A stretch of 33,358 nt of DNA from JBOGEN01 sp050743265. Lineage in GTDB: Bacteria; Actinomycetota; Actinomycetes; JBOGEN01. The translations under genes were made by a program, and so were the position numbers. Of this stretch, positions 22,028 to 30,117 are shown one piece after another. A model generated the notes under the pieces. It searched no databases, was not told where the DNA came from, and worked only from the letters and a program-made list of their open reading frames with translations. The first letter of the stretch is position 1. The number at the start of each line of letters is the position of its first letter. The stretch covers positions 1-33,358 of the forward strand of contig JBOGEN010000124.1 in the NCBI GenBank assembly GCA_050743265.1, given 5' to 3'.

Positions 22028-24577
22028 TCACCGTATGTGCACGACCTGCTGGAACGTCGGCCTGTTCTGCCAGTCGACGGGACGGACGCCGACGACGCCC
22101 GCGGTCGCGTGCCGGACGGCGTCGGCGGTCTTGTCGTACGTGAGCCTCTCGACGGAGTCCACGCCCTGGGCGGCGGTGGCGCGCCTGACCGCCGCGGCGA
22201 GCGAGTCGCGCAGCACGTCTCGGGCGACCGCCTCGTCGCCGGTGCCGGAGGCCGCCGCCGACTCCCACCACTCGTCGAACAGGGCGATCGCGGCCTCGTG
22301 GGCGTACGCCCCGTCGCGGTCGGCGTCCAGGCGGTGCGCCCCGTCCCACACCCACCTCCACAGGAGGCGCGTCGCCTCGGCGGTTCCCGGGTCGTCTCCG
22401 ATCACCGTGAGCAGCAGCGGCAGCGTGTAGCGGGCCCGGGAGTCCACGGTGGCGGCGTCCTGCACCGCCCGGACGAGGTCGGCGCGGGTCACGTGCCCCT
22501 GCGCGGCGAGCGTGTCGACACGGTCGGACAGCGCGAGGCTGCGGTGCACCGCGTTATAGCCCCACTGGTCGTCGGCCGCGCGGAAGCCCGGCGCCGGCCT
22601 GTTGTTCCACGAGACCAGCGACCCGGTCGGCGGGTTGACCTCCTGCGGGTGCGCTGCGACGGGCAGCCAGCCGGCCCAGTCGTACGCCCGGTCGCCCCAG
22701 CGCGGCAGGTCGGCGTCCGCCCCGGCGGCGCGGACGGGCAGCAGGCCGGACGAGAAGAACGCGATGTCGCGGTCGTCGGCGTAGAACCAGTTGAACGTGT
22801 ACTCGATGTCGGCCGCCGCGGACTTGAACGACTCCGCGTCCCGCGTGACCGAGGGGTCGTTGAGCAGCGAGAACCCGAGCACCGAGTCGATCTCGCGGCC
22901 GTACGTGGACCGCTCGAGCACCAGGGCGACCGGCTCGCCGTCGACGGTGCGCCTCTCCTGGACGATGCCGTGTCGGGTGCGCTCCACGCGGTAGCGGTAT
23001 CGCTGGGGCAGGGCCGGGCCGGAAGCCACGGTCGGCACAGCCGTGTACGCGTGGGTCGCTGTCTCGACAGGACGGCACCGCCCGCCGTCCCGGTAGTGCA
23101 TCGAGGTGACGGTGGGACGCGACCCGTCCGGCTCGCACAGCCGCTCGGCGACCGTGTCCACGTTGTCGCTGCCCGCGCTCGTCGCGGACCACGCGTAGTC
23201 GAGGCCGCGCCCGATCTGGACGACGAGGTTCGTCCCGGCGAAGGACACGCCGCGGGCGGCGATCCCCGGCCCGCGCAGCACCTGCTCGGTGAGCAGCTGT
23301 GGGGCGTAGTAGCCGGTCTGCGGGCCCATCACGGCCACGGGGTGCCCGTCCGTCGTGTGCTCGCCTGCCACCAGTGCGGCGTTGCTCGTGCCCAGCCCCA
23401 GGTGGGAGAGGTCCAGCGTGCCGCTGGGCAGGTCGATCCGCAGCCGGGGCAGCGACGGCAGCCCGGGCAGCGACGGCAGCCCGGGAAGGGACGACCCGTC
23501 CGCCCCGGCCCCTGTACCGGGAGCGGACGGGCCGTCCGTATCGGGGAGGGCCACGCCGGGGAGCGCCGGGTCGACCGGCGCCACCTCGTACGGCGTGCTC
23601 TCCGTCGCCGTGGTCGGGGACTCGGGATCGTCCTCGGCCCGCAGGTCCTCGTACACCGCGTCGCCCCGCGCCTGGCCGTACGCCTCGCGCAGGCGCTGCA
23701 GCCACCTCGCGTTCGCCGCCTCGGCACCGCCGCCCTTGCCGAAGATGCCCCCGACCAGGGACGCGACGTAGACGACGTCCGCGCGGGTCCACGGCGTCGG
23801 CGTGCGCTGCGGCGCGGCGTACTCCACGGGGCACCGTGGGCCGGCGGGCAGCAGCGCCGGGCACATGTCGCGCTGGGCAGCGTTCACCCCGGCGAGGTAC
23901 GCCTCCAGTGCGGCGACGAGCCGCTCGCCGCGCGCGCCGAACCACTGCGGGATCGCCTCGACCTGCGCGGCGGCCTCGCGCTGGGGGTAGTAGGCCGAGC
24001 GGAGCTGCTCGCGGTCCATGGCGAGGTTGTCCTCGGTGGCGCCGAGGAACTCGGCCGCCCGTGCGGCACCGGCGTGGCGCAGCACGTCCATGAGGAACAT
24101 CCGGTCGCGGGTCCCCGCGTACCCCGCCCCGTAGGCCACGTCCGCGCGGGTCTCGCCGGTGACGTACGGGACGCCGAACGTGTCGTACCGGATCTCGACC
24201 CCGGGGCCCGGCGTGAGTCGCCGGACGGTGTCCTCGTCGGGCAACGCGAGCGGGGCGTCCTTGTAGTAGCGGGGGAGCGTGGCCTGGGTGACCTCGCCCG
24301 GTGCCGTATGCCCGAGCGCGTCGTACATCTCGAGCTGGTCGGCGTACCCGTCGGGGGAGTTCTCGCCGTCCACCGCGACCCGACCCACCGGGTCCCCGGC
24401 GGCGACCCGGACGAGGTCGGTCGCGGTGATCGTGCCGGACTGACCGGGGGGCAGGACCGTCCGCACCGACCCGTTCGGGCCGTCGTCCTCCACGCCGGAC
24501 GCCTGGGGCGTCGTGGTGGCGAGAGTGAGCCCGAGCACGACGAGTGGCACCACGGCGAGCAGTGCCGTCCGGTGCAC
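22028..24577 (-). CDS. Secreted penicillin-acylase-family hydrolase (Ntn fold)
   Basis: I choose the GTG at 24577, giving 849 residues; a GTG at 24640 is also in frame, and neither has a strong ribosome site. A signal sequence (VHRTALLAVVPLVVLGLTLA) is followed by an alpha-chain part with EIRYDTFGVPYVTGETRADV and GYAGTRDRMFLMDVLRHAG, typical of the family. A low-complexity linker (LPGLPS repeats, about 364-379) precedes LGLGTSNAALVAGEH. There S398 is the expected N-terminal nucleophile of the beta chain, released by self-cleavage. WNNRPAPGF and YTFNWFYADDRDIAF are later landmarks. Members deacylate beta-lactams, acyl-homoserine lactones or cyclic lipopeptides. The natural substrate is unknown. 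Confidence 0.9.
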   Translation of the reverse strand: MHRTALLAVVPLVVLGLTLATTTPQASGVEDDGPNGSVRTVLPPGQSGTITATDLVRVAAGDPVGRVAVDGENSPDGYADQLEMYDALGHTAPGEVTQATLPRYYKDAPLALPDEDTVRRLTPGPGVEIRYDTFGVPYVTGETRADVAYGAGYAGTRDRMFLMDVLRHAGAARAAEFLGATEDNLAMDREQLRSAYYPQREAAAQVEAIPQWFGARGERLVAALEAYLAGVNAAQRDMCPALLPAGPRCPVEYAAPQRTPTPWTRADVVYVASLVGGIFGKGGGAEAANARWLQRLREAYGQARGDAVYEDLRAEDDPESPTTATESTPYEVAPVDPALPGVALPDTDGPSAPGTGAGADGSSLPGLPSLPGLPSLPRLRIDLPSGTLDLSHLGLGTSNAALVAGEHTTDGHPVAVMGPQTGYYAPQLLTEQVLRGPGIAARGVSFAGTNLVVQIGRGLDYAWSATSAGSDNVDTVAERLCEPDGSRPTVTSMHYRDGGRCRPVETATHAYTAVPTVASGPALPQRYRYRVERTRHGIVQERRTVDGEPVALVLERSTYGREIDSVLGFSLLNDPSVTRDAESFKSAAADIEYTFNWFYADDRDIAFFSSGLLPVRAAGADADLPRWGDRAYDWAGWLPVAAHPQEVNPPTGSLVSWNNRPAPGFRAADDQWGYNAVHRSLALSDRVDTLAAQGHVTRADLVRAVQDAATVDSRARYTLPLLLTVIGDDPGTAEATRLLWRWVWDGAHRLDADRDGAYAHEAAIALFDEWWESAAASGTGDEAVARDVLRDSLAAAVRRATAAQGVDSVERLTYDKTADAVRHATAGVVGVRPVDWQNRPTFQQVVHIR
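23444..23485. repeat. 18-bp tandem repeat encoding the LPGLPS linker of the acylase
   Basis: CCGGGGCAGCGACGGCAG (23444-23461) is followed by CCCGGGCAGCGACGGCAG (23462-23479), with one difference, and then a partial third copy. The period of 18 keeps the frame. It lies in the segment between alpha and beta chains of the Ntn hydrolase. Confidence 0.85.
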
Positions 24578-24757
24578 GGGAACCCCCGAGGTGAGGCGAG
24601 CCTCTCGACGGGGACAACGACCCGCGAGGGGCGGGGTCACCGGGGGACTGGGCCGGATGGGTGACTGACCCGGCGGACGGTCGCGAAACCGGCCGTTCGG
24701 CTGATGTGGACGACGTGTCCTTCTTCGTACGTTCTCCCTGGCTGCGGACTTCGTGGT

Positions 24758-24795
24758 CTTGATGCGGGCGCGCCTCGCACGCGGGGATCAAGGAG
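24758..24795 (+). promoter_or_regulatory. Stem overlapping the ribosome site of the PxKF gene
   Basis: CTTGAT (24758-24763) is complementary to ATCAAG (24787-24792). The latter overlaps AAGGAG (24790-24795), the ribosome site of the ATG at 24801. GC-rich bases between them can pair weakly. A pairing of six bases alone is modest evidence. Confidence 0.35.
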
Positions 24796-24800
24796 AACGC

Positions 24801-26573
24801 ATGGCGAAGAAAGCCGCGGCTGTCCTGGCGTCAGGTGTCGCTTTGAGTCTCGTCCTCGGCGGCGTGGCGTACGCCGACGACATCAGCAATAACGTCGACG
24901 GCACCGCTGACGCCGTGGCCGAGGTCATGCCGCTCAACGCCGGCGGGCCGATCGGCACGACCACGCTGTACCTCGTCGGGCAAAACGGCGACGGCAAGAA
25001 CGGCTGCAACCTCACGGGCAGCACGACGCTCGGGCTCAGCGTGTCGTCGAGCAACACCTCGGTCGCGACCGTGAGTCCGTCCTCGGTGACCCTCACCTCC
25101 TGCGGTGACACGAGGACCCTCACGATCACGCCGGTGAGCGCGGGCTCCGCGACCGTCTCGGTCAGCCAGACGTCGAACACCACTGCCGGGACCTTCGACC
25201 TCGCTCCCGCGACGTTCACCGTGAACGTCGCCCCCCCGGCAGTCACGAACACCCCGCCGATCATGGACATCACCGGCGTCTCCACCGGAGCCTCGTACGC
25301 CAAGGGCTCGGGGCCGTCGGCGGTGTGCGAGGTAACCGACGCCGAGGACGGCGACTCAAGCTTCGCGGCGACGTTGAGCGCCGTGACCGGCGAGTACGCC
25401 AGCGACGGCATCGGCCAGCAGACGGCGAACTGCTCCTACACGGACGCGGGCGGGCTGACGGTGTCCAGTTCGGTGACGTACGGAATCCATGACCCGAGTC
25501 CGCCCCAGATCAGCCACACGCTCGACCCGGCCACCCCGGACGGCGACAACGGCTGGTACCGCGGCGAGGTCTCGCTGGACTGGGACGTGGACGAGCCAGA
25601 GTCCCCGAACTCGCTGGACTCCAGCTGCCTCGACGTCGACGTCATCGAGGACCAGGAGGAGACCGAGTACTCCTGCACCGCGAGCAGCGCCGGCGGGTCT
25701 GCCGGTCCGGTGACGGTCACGATCAAGCGGGACGGCACCGCTCCCGTGGTTGCCCCCGAGGGTCAGGTCGTCCAGGGCACGCTCGGCGACAACGACTGGT
25801 ACACGAGCGCGGTGGACGTCCAGTTCACCGCGACGGACACCCTCTCCGGGCCGGCCAGCCAGAGCCTTAGCGTCACCACGAGCGGCGACGGCATCCACGA
25901 GGTTCTGAGCCCGGCTTTCGGCGACGGCGCAGGCAACATCGCCGCAGCGGGGCTTGCCTCCACGCAGGTCAAGATCGACACCACGGCGCCGTCCACACCC
26001 TCGTTCGTCGGTGACCTCGCGGAGGGGTCGAGTCACTACTTCGGCTCCGTCCCGTCGGCGCCGACGTGCCAGGCCACGGACGACACGTCCGGCGTCGACT
26101 CGTGCACGGTCACCGGCGGCGGCGGATCCGTGGGCGCCCACACCTACACGGCGACCGCGACGAACGGTGCCGGGCTCACGAGCACGGCGACCCTGGAGTA
26201 CACCGTCAAGGCCTGGGACTTCCGTGGGTTCTTCCAGCCCGTGGACATGAGCACGGCGTCCACGACGGTCTTCAACACCGTCAAGGGCGGGAGCACCGTG
26301 CCGTTCAAGTTCGAGGTCTTCGTCGGCTCCCGCGAGCTGACGGACGTCGCCGCCATCAACCCGGTGGTGGTGAAGAACATCGACTGTTCGAACCACGCCG
26401 GTGAGGACGCGATCGAGGCCACGGCCACCGGTGGCACGAGCATGCGGTACGACACCACGGGCGGCCAGTACATCTACAACTGGCAGACCCCCAAGGGCGC
26501 GGGTCTCTGCTACGCCGTCACGGTCACGAGCAAGGACGGCTCCGGCAAGACCGCCTACTTCAAGACGAAGTAA
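24801..26573 (+). CDS. Secreted multi-domain Ig-like surface protein with C-terminal PxKF domain
   Basis: The protein has 590 residues from an ATG with AAGGAG five bases upstream. A signal peptide (about 1-26, AAAVLASGVALSLVLGGVAYA) precedes a chain rich in Thr, Ser, Gly and Asp. A BIG2-like module (about 50-145) has SSNTSVATVSPSSVTL. Several Ig-like beta modules follow, carrying paired cysteines (for example CEVTDAEDGDSSF with ANCSYTDAGG, and CQATDDTSGVDSC). The C-terminal 110 residues hold the PxKF module: GFFQPVDM, FNTVKGGSTVPFKFEVF and YIYNWQTPKGAGLCYAV. There is no sortase signal or membrane anchor, so it is released or bound non-covalently. The role is probably adhesive or structural. 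It diverges from the acylase gene. Confidence 0.88.
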   Translation: MAKKAAAVLASGVALSLVLGGVAYADDISNNVDGTADAVAEVMPLNAGGPIGTTTLYLVGQNGDGKNGCNLTGSTTLGLSVSSSNTSVATVSPSSVTLTSCGDTRTLTITPVSAGSATVSVSQTSNTTAGTFDLAPATFTVNVAPPAVTNTPPIMDITGVSTGASYAKGSGPSAVCEVTDAEDGDSSFAATLSAVTGEYASDGIGQQTANCSYTDAGGLTVSSSVTYGIHDPSPPQISHTLDPATPDGDNGWYRGEVSLDWDVDEPESPNSLDSSCLDVDVIEDQEETEYSCTASSAGGSAGPVTVTIKRDGTAPVVAPEGQVVQGTLGDNDWYTSAVDVQFTATDTLSGPASQSLSVTTSGDGIHEVLSPAFGDGAGNIAAAGLASTQVKIDTTAPSTPSFVGDLAEGSSHYFGSVPSAPTCQATDDTSGVDSCTVTGGGGSVGAHTYTATATNGAGLTSTATLEYTVKAWDFRGFFQPVDMSTASTTVFNTVKGGSTVPFKFEVFVGSRELTDVAAINPVVVKNIDCSNHAGEDAIEATATGGTSMRYDTTGGQYIYNWQTPKGAGLCYAVTVTSKDGSGKTAYFKTK

Positions 26574-26613
26574 GCCGTCGAGGGGCCGACCTCGGTCCCT
26601 GCCTACTCCGGCT

Positions 26614-26645
26614 GGTGGGCCGCACCGTCCCAGGTGCGGCCCACC
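26614..26645. terminator. Bidirectional hairpin terminator
   Basis: GGTGGGCCGCACC (26614-26626) and GGTGCGGCCCACC (26633-26645) form a perfect 13-base stem around GTCCCA. It lies 40 bases after the PxKF stop and between two convergent genes. Confidence 0.85.
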
Positions 26646-26731
26646 GCGCTGTCAGGGGAACCGCGCTGAGAGGGAAAACCGCCGCCGCTCCCGAGGGCCA
26701 TGATGTCTTCCGGCGTCTCGACACGACCACC

Positions 26732-27493
26732 TCACCGTGAGCCCGAGGCGGCGGCCAGAAGGGCGTCCCGCTGGTCGGCCGGCAGGTACTTCACCGCCTC
26801 GCGCAGGGTGACGCCGGACGCGCGGCCCACGCGAGGGGTCAGCCACGCCACGACGAGGTCGGGGCGTCGCTTCCCGGTCTCGCGGAGCACCCACCCGATC
26901 GCCTTCCGGACGAAGAACTCCTTCTCGTCGAGCATGGCGTCCGCGTACCGGCCGAAGCGGGCGAAGTCGCCGTCTCCCCGGCGCAGGCCGGGCAGCAGCG
27001 AGAGCAGGGCGGCCCGGCGTACCCAGAAGTCGCCGTCGGCTGCCCAGCGGTCGAGCGTCGACCCGACCACGGCGTCGGAGCCGAGCCAGCGGTCGACGAG
27101 GCTGCCGGCGACGCTGGCGGCGAGCCCGTCCACGAGCGCCCAGGTGCGGGATTCGCGCACGAACCGCTCCACCAGCACCAGGTCCTGGGGCCCGAGCCGG
27201 TCGCCGTAGAGGTCGAGCAGCTCCACGGCGGCCATGCGCCGCTCGTGGACGGGTGCCTCCCACAGCGCTTCGGTGAGGGCGACGATCTCGTCGTGGCCGA
27301 GGTCCGCGTGCGCGCGCAGGATGTCCTTCGCCACCGCCCGGATGCCCGGCACGCTCACCCCGAGGTGCTCGAGCTCGCTCTTGAGGTACCCCCTCTCGTG
27401 CTCGGCCCGCTCGGGCCGGGCGGCCTCACGCAGGCGCCGGTCGATCTCCGCCACCAAGGCGGCCACGTCCGCTGGTCTGGCCTGGTCTGTCAC
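26732..27493 (-). CDS. AlkD-like DNA alkylation repair enzyme
   Basis: The protein has 253 residues and consists of repeated HEAT-like helix pairs. The marks of AlkD are in place: LGVSVPGIRAVAKDI near 44-58, then SRTWALVDGLA with W118 and D122, DFWVRRAALLSLLP with the arginines at 159-160, and FFVRKAIGWVLRE with W201. These correspond to the Trp, Asp, Arg and Trp that line the DNA-contacting cleft in characterised AlkD. Such enzymes remove N3- and N7-alkylated bases without flipping them out. The start is a GTG. A hexamer GATGCT (minus strand, 27500-27505) ends six bases upstream, suggesting a leaderless mRNA. It diverges from glyA. Confidence 0.88.
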   Translation of the reverse strand: MTDQARPADVAALVAEIDRRLREAARPERAEHERGYLKSELEHLGVSVPGIRAVAKDILRAHADLGHDEIVALTEALWEAPVHERRMAAVELLDLYGDRLGPQDLVLVERFVRESRTWALVDGLAASVAGSLVDRWLGSDAVVGSTLDRWAADGDFWVRRAALLSLLPGLRRGDGDFARFGRYADAMLDEKEFFVRKAIGWVLRETGKRRPDLVVAWLTPRVGRASGVTLREAVKYLPADQRDALLAAASGSR

Positions 27494-27604
27494 GACGCCA
27501 GCATCCCTGGCCCGCACCGGTGGGCGCCGACTTCTGGTGAGCACCTCCGGGCGGGCATGATGGGCGGCGGACGCCGTACCCCCGCGCACCCGCACGGAGA
27601 GCCC

Positions 27605-28858
27605 ATGTCGTCGCTGGACCGCCCGCTCGCCGAGGTCGACCCCGAGATCGCCGAGGTGCTCGGCGCCGAGCTGCACCGCCAGCAGTCGACCCTGGAGATG
27701 ATCGCGTCGGAGAACTTCGCCCCGCGCGCCGTCCTCGAGTGCAACGGCTCCGTGCTGCAGAACAAGTACGCCGAGGGGTACCCCGGCCGGCGGTACTACG
27801 GCGGCTGCGAGCACGTCGACGTGTCCGAGCAGCTGGCCATCGACCGGGCCAAGCAGCTCTTCGGCGCCGAGCACGCGAACGTGCAGCCCCACTCGGGCGC
27901 GCAGGCCAACGCCGCGGTCATGCACGCGCTGCTGCGTCCCGGAGACACGATCCTCGGCCTGGAGCTGGCCCACGGCGGCCACCTCACCCACGGCATGAAG
28001 ATCAACTTCTCGGGGCGGCTGTACAACGTGGTCGCGTACCACGTGGACCGCGAGTCCAGCCTCGTGGACATGGCCGAGGTGGAGCGCCTGGCCAAGGAGC
28101 ACCGGCCCAAGCTCATCCTCGCCGGCTGGTCCGCGTACCCACGGCAGCTCGACTTCGTCGAGTTCCGCCGGATCGCGGACGAGGTCGGGGCGTACCTCAT
28201 GGTGGACATGGCGCACTTCGCCGGCCTCGTCGCGGCAGGCCTGCACCCCAGCCCGATCCCGTACGCCGACGTCACCACGACGACGACCCACAAGACCCTC
28301 GGCGGGCCCCGTGCCGGCGTGATCCTCTGCAAGGAGGAGTACGCGAAGAAGATCAACTCTGCGGTCTTCCCCGGCCAGCAGGGCGGCCCGCTCGAGCACG
28401 TCATCGCCGGCAAGGCGGTGTCGTTCAAGCTGGCCATGACCGACGAGTTCACGGACCGCCAGCAGCGCACGCTCGACGGCGCCCGGGCCCTCGCGGACCG
28501 GCTGCTCTCTGCGGGCAGCGGGGTCCAGGTGCTCTCCGGCGGCACGGACGTCCACCTCGTGCTCGTCGACCTCCGCGAGTCCGAGCTCGACGGGAAGCAG
28601 GCGGAGGACCGGCTCCACGAGATCGGGATCACCGTCAACCGCAACGCCGTCCCGTTCGACCCTCGGCCCCCGATGGTGACGTCGGGCCTGCGGATCGGCA
28701 CCCCGGCGCTGGCCACGCGCGGCTTCGGGGCGGACGACTTCACCGAGGTCGCTGACGTGATCGCCGAGGCCCTCCAGCCCTCGGCCGACCTCGGCCCGCT
28801 GCGGTCCCGGGTCGAGGCTCTGTCGGCGGCGCACCCGCTGTACGCGTACCTGGGCTGA
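27605..28858 (+). CDS. glyA: Serine hydroxymethyltransferase
   Basis: The protein has 417 residues, the usual bacterial length. Typical segments are STLEMIASENFAPRAVLE (28-45), NKYAEGYPGRRYYGGCEHVD (53-72), NVQPHSGAQANAAV, VDMAHFAGLVAAG (200-212) and TTTTTHKTLGGPRAG, in which K230 is the PLP lysine. The enzyme interconverts serine plus tetrahydrofolate with glycine plus 5,10-methylene-tetrahydrofolate in the cytosol, feeding one-carbon metabolism. The ATG follows GGAGAG closely (27596-27601). No glycine or folate riboswitch is evident in the 111 bases separating it from the divergent alkD-like gene. Confidence 0.97.
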   Translation: MSSLDRPLAEVDPEIAEVLGAELHRQQSTLEMIASENFAPRAVLECNGSVLQNKYAEGYPGRRYYGGCEHVDVSEQLAIDRAKQLFGAEHANVQPHSGAQANAAVMHALLRPGDTILGLELAHGGHLTHGMKINFSGRLYNVVAYHVDRESSLVDMAEVERLAKEHRPKLILAGWSAYPRQLDFVEFRRIADEVGAYLMVDMAHFAGLVAAGLHPSPIPYADVTTTTTHKTLGGPRAGVILCKEEYAKKINSAVFPGQQGGPLEHVIAGKAVSFKLAMTDEFTDRQQRTLDGARALADRLLSAGSGVQVLSGGTDVHLVLVDLRESELDGKQAEDRLHEIGITVNRNAVPFDPRPPMVTSGLRIGTPALATRGFGADDFTEVADVIAEALQPSADLGPLRSRVEALSAAHPLYAYLG

Positions 28859-29041
28859 GCGGGTCGGGCCACCTGACGTGTAGCCACCCTGGCAGGCCGT
28901 GCTCACCCGGTCTGACCTGGCCTGATCGGCCGCGTCAACCAGACGTCCTCGCCAGGCGTCACCTTCGTGCGGCATTGGCCCTTCAGGGATTCCCCGGAGC
29001 GGCCGAAGGGGTAGTCATCCCAGCCCAGAAGGGAGCGAGAC

Positions 29042-29167
29042 ATGTCGCAGAACGCCTCGCCCGCACCGGTCACGCAGCGCCGGGTCCAGGTGACGAAGCA
29101 GCGTCGCCGTCCGGACCGTCCCGCGCTCGACCTGCGCACCCCGTCGGGCCGCACGCTGCCGTACTGA
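29042..29167 (+). CDS. Small basic protein, 41 residues, unknown
   Basis: An ATG with AAGGGAG (29029-29035), six bases upstream, opens a 41-residue frame. The product begins MSQNASPAPVTQRRVQV and ends RTPSGRTLPY. It is strongly basic in the middle (KQRRRPDRP) and has no hydrophobic segment, so it would be cytosolic and perhaps bind nucleic acid. A possible -10, TAGTCA, lies at 29012-29017. I do not recognise the family. The good ribosome site and the start just after an intergenic promoter-like stretch favour a real gene, but the short length leaves doubt. Confidence 0.45.
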   Translation: MSQNASPAPVTQRRVQVTKQRRRPDRPALDLRTPSGRTLPY

Positions 29168-29399
29168 GCGCACACCCCGCCACCTCTGGCCCCCCCGCCA
29201 CGCCTGCGGCCCCCGCCACGCCTGACCTCCCTCACGCCTGACCTCCGCCAGGACGGTGTTCTCGCAGGTGAACGCGATGCCACCCGCGCACGTCACCCGC
29301 GCGGTCGCCCGTGGGGACGGGCCCGGTCCCTGACAGACTCCCCGAACGCCCCTCAGGAATGGCCCTTCTGGGTCATAGTGGACCGGGCCGAGCGACGCT

Positions 29400-29405
29400 T
29401 ACGCT
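29400..29405 (+). promoter_or_regulatory. Putative -10 hexamer TACGCT
   Basis: TACGCT lies 30 bases before the GTG of the 52-residue protein and gives a leader of about 24 bases that contains its GGAGG site. Confidence 0.45.
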
Positions 29406-29435
29406 GAGGCCGTCTCGACGAAGCCGGAGGTGCCC

Positions 29436-29594
29436 GTGATCTCGAAGGTGGACGCCCAGGTCCAGGACCGGGTGGCCTTGGACGAGATCGAGCTGTACGG
29501 CGAGCTCATGATCGCCGCGTCGCAGAGCCAGCTTCCCCTGACGCAGCAGGAGATCGACGCCATCCTCGGTGTCGGTCCCAGCGCGCGGAGCTGA
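29436..29594 (+). CDS. Small acidic helical protein, 52 residues
   Basis: A GTG with GGAGG (29426-29430) five bases upstream opens a 52-residue frame ending at TGA. The product is acidic and probably two helices: VDAQVQDRVALDEIELYGEL followed by MIAASQSQ, then LPLTQQEIDAILGV. The pattern ALDEIELYGELMIAAS...LTQQEIDAILGV looks like short conserved actinobacterial proteins of unknown role, though I cannot confirm this without a search. It lies tail to tail with csoR, six bases apart. Ribosome site, -10 hexamer and amphipathic pattern together support it. Confidence 0.65.
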   Translation: MISKVDAQVQDRVALDEIELYGELMIAASQSQLPLTQQEIDAILGVGPSARS

Positions 29595-29600
29595 GCCCTC

Positions 29601-29882
29601 TCAGGACCTGACCAGCCGCGCGATCGCGGCTGACGCCTCTCGCACCTTGTCGTCGGCGGCCGGGCCGCCCTCCTCCAGCGCCTCGGCGACGCAGTGGCTC
29701 AGGTGGTCCTCGAGGAGGCCGAGCGCCACCGACTGGAGCGCCTTCGTCACCGCGGAGACCTGGGTGAGCACGTCGATGCAGTACACGTCCTCGGAGACCA
29801 TGCGCTGCAGCCCACGCACCTGCCCCTCGACCCGGCGCAGCCGCGCAAGGTAGGCGTCCTTGTCGCTCGTGTATCCGTGCAC
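29601..29882 (-). CDS. csoR: CsoR-family copper-sensing transcriptional repressor
   Basis: The protein has 93 residues and matches CsoR across its length. The start is MHGYTSDKDAYLARLRRVEGQVRG-like, with the R-R-x-E-G-Q-x-R-G motif at 16-24. A Cys in VYCIDVLTQ and the His-x-x-x-Cys in EDHLSHCV supply the trigonal Cu(I) site. Apo-CsoR binds its operator and is released by copper. A near-palindromic TACCCC-TA-GGGGGTA lies 11 bases upstream of the start, so the gene probably represses itself. No copper ATPase or chaperone is found nearby in the window; target genes must lie elsewhere. Confidence 0.92.
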   Translation of the reverse strand: MHGYTSDKDAYLARLRRVEGQVRGLQRMVSEDVYCIDVLTQVSAVTKALQSVALGLLEDHLSHCVAEALEEGGPAADDKVREASAAIARLVRS

Positions 29883-29892
29883 AGACCTACGG

Positions 29893-29907
29893 TACCCCTA
29901 GGGGGTA
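29893..29907. promoter_or_regulatory. CsoR-type operator
   Basis: TACCCCTAGGGGGTA has the G/C-tract pseudo-palindrome with TA ends known from CsoR and RcnR-type operators. It sits directly upstream of csoR, where bound repressor would block its promoter. Confidence 0.75.
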
Positions 29908-30117
29908 ATGTTCGCCAGGGGGTGCCCCGCCTCCGCCGAGCGCCGGCCGAGCGCCGGCCGGGCGTCGGCCGAGCCTCGACCGAGGGTCCGGCCTGGGGGA
30001 TTGTCGTCTTTGTCGGGCGGGGAGACTACGCGAGAGGCGGGGCCGAGGGCCGGTGGCCTCCCCGCTGACCCTTAGCATCCTGCCCGGACACCTGACCCAT
30101 CCGAAACGGAGCCCGGC

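Noticed and set aside
21638..24664. Plus-strand open frame of about 1000 codons
   Set aside because: Antisense of the acylase and peptidase genes. It is rich in Arg, Val, Gly and His with no domain pattern, while the minus strand shows complete catalytic motifs.
29170..29250. C-rich near-repeats of CCGCCACGCCTG after the 41-residue gene
   Set aside because: Units are irregular and diverged; no clear period or function beyond simple sequence drift.
29249..29296. Minus-strand fragment reading CAGGIAFTCENTVLAEV, possible gene remnant
   Set aside because: Too short, no ribosome site and no continuation into a recognisable domain.
29933..29985. GC-rich repeats around GCCGGCCGAGC before the DUF47 gene
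   Set aside because: Imperfect and short; no consistent unit or gene-related position could be defined.
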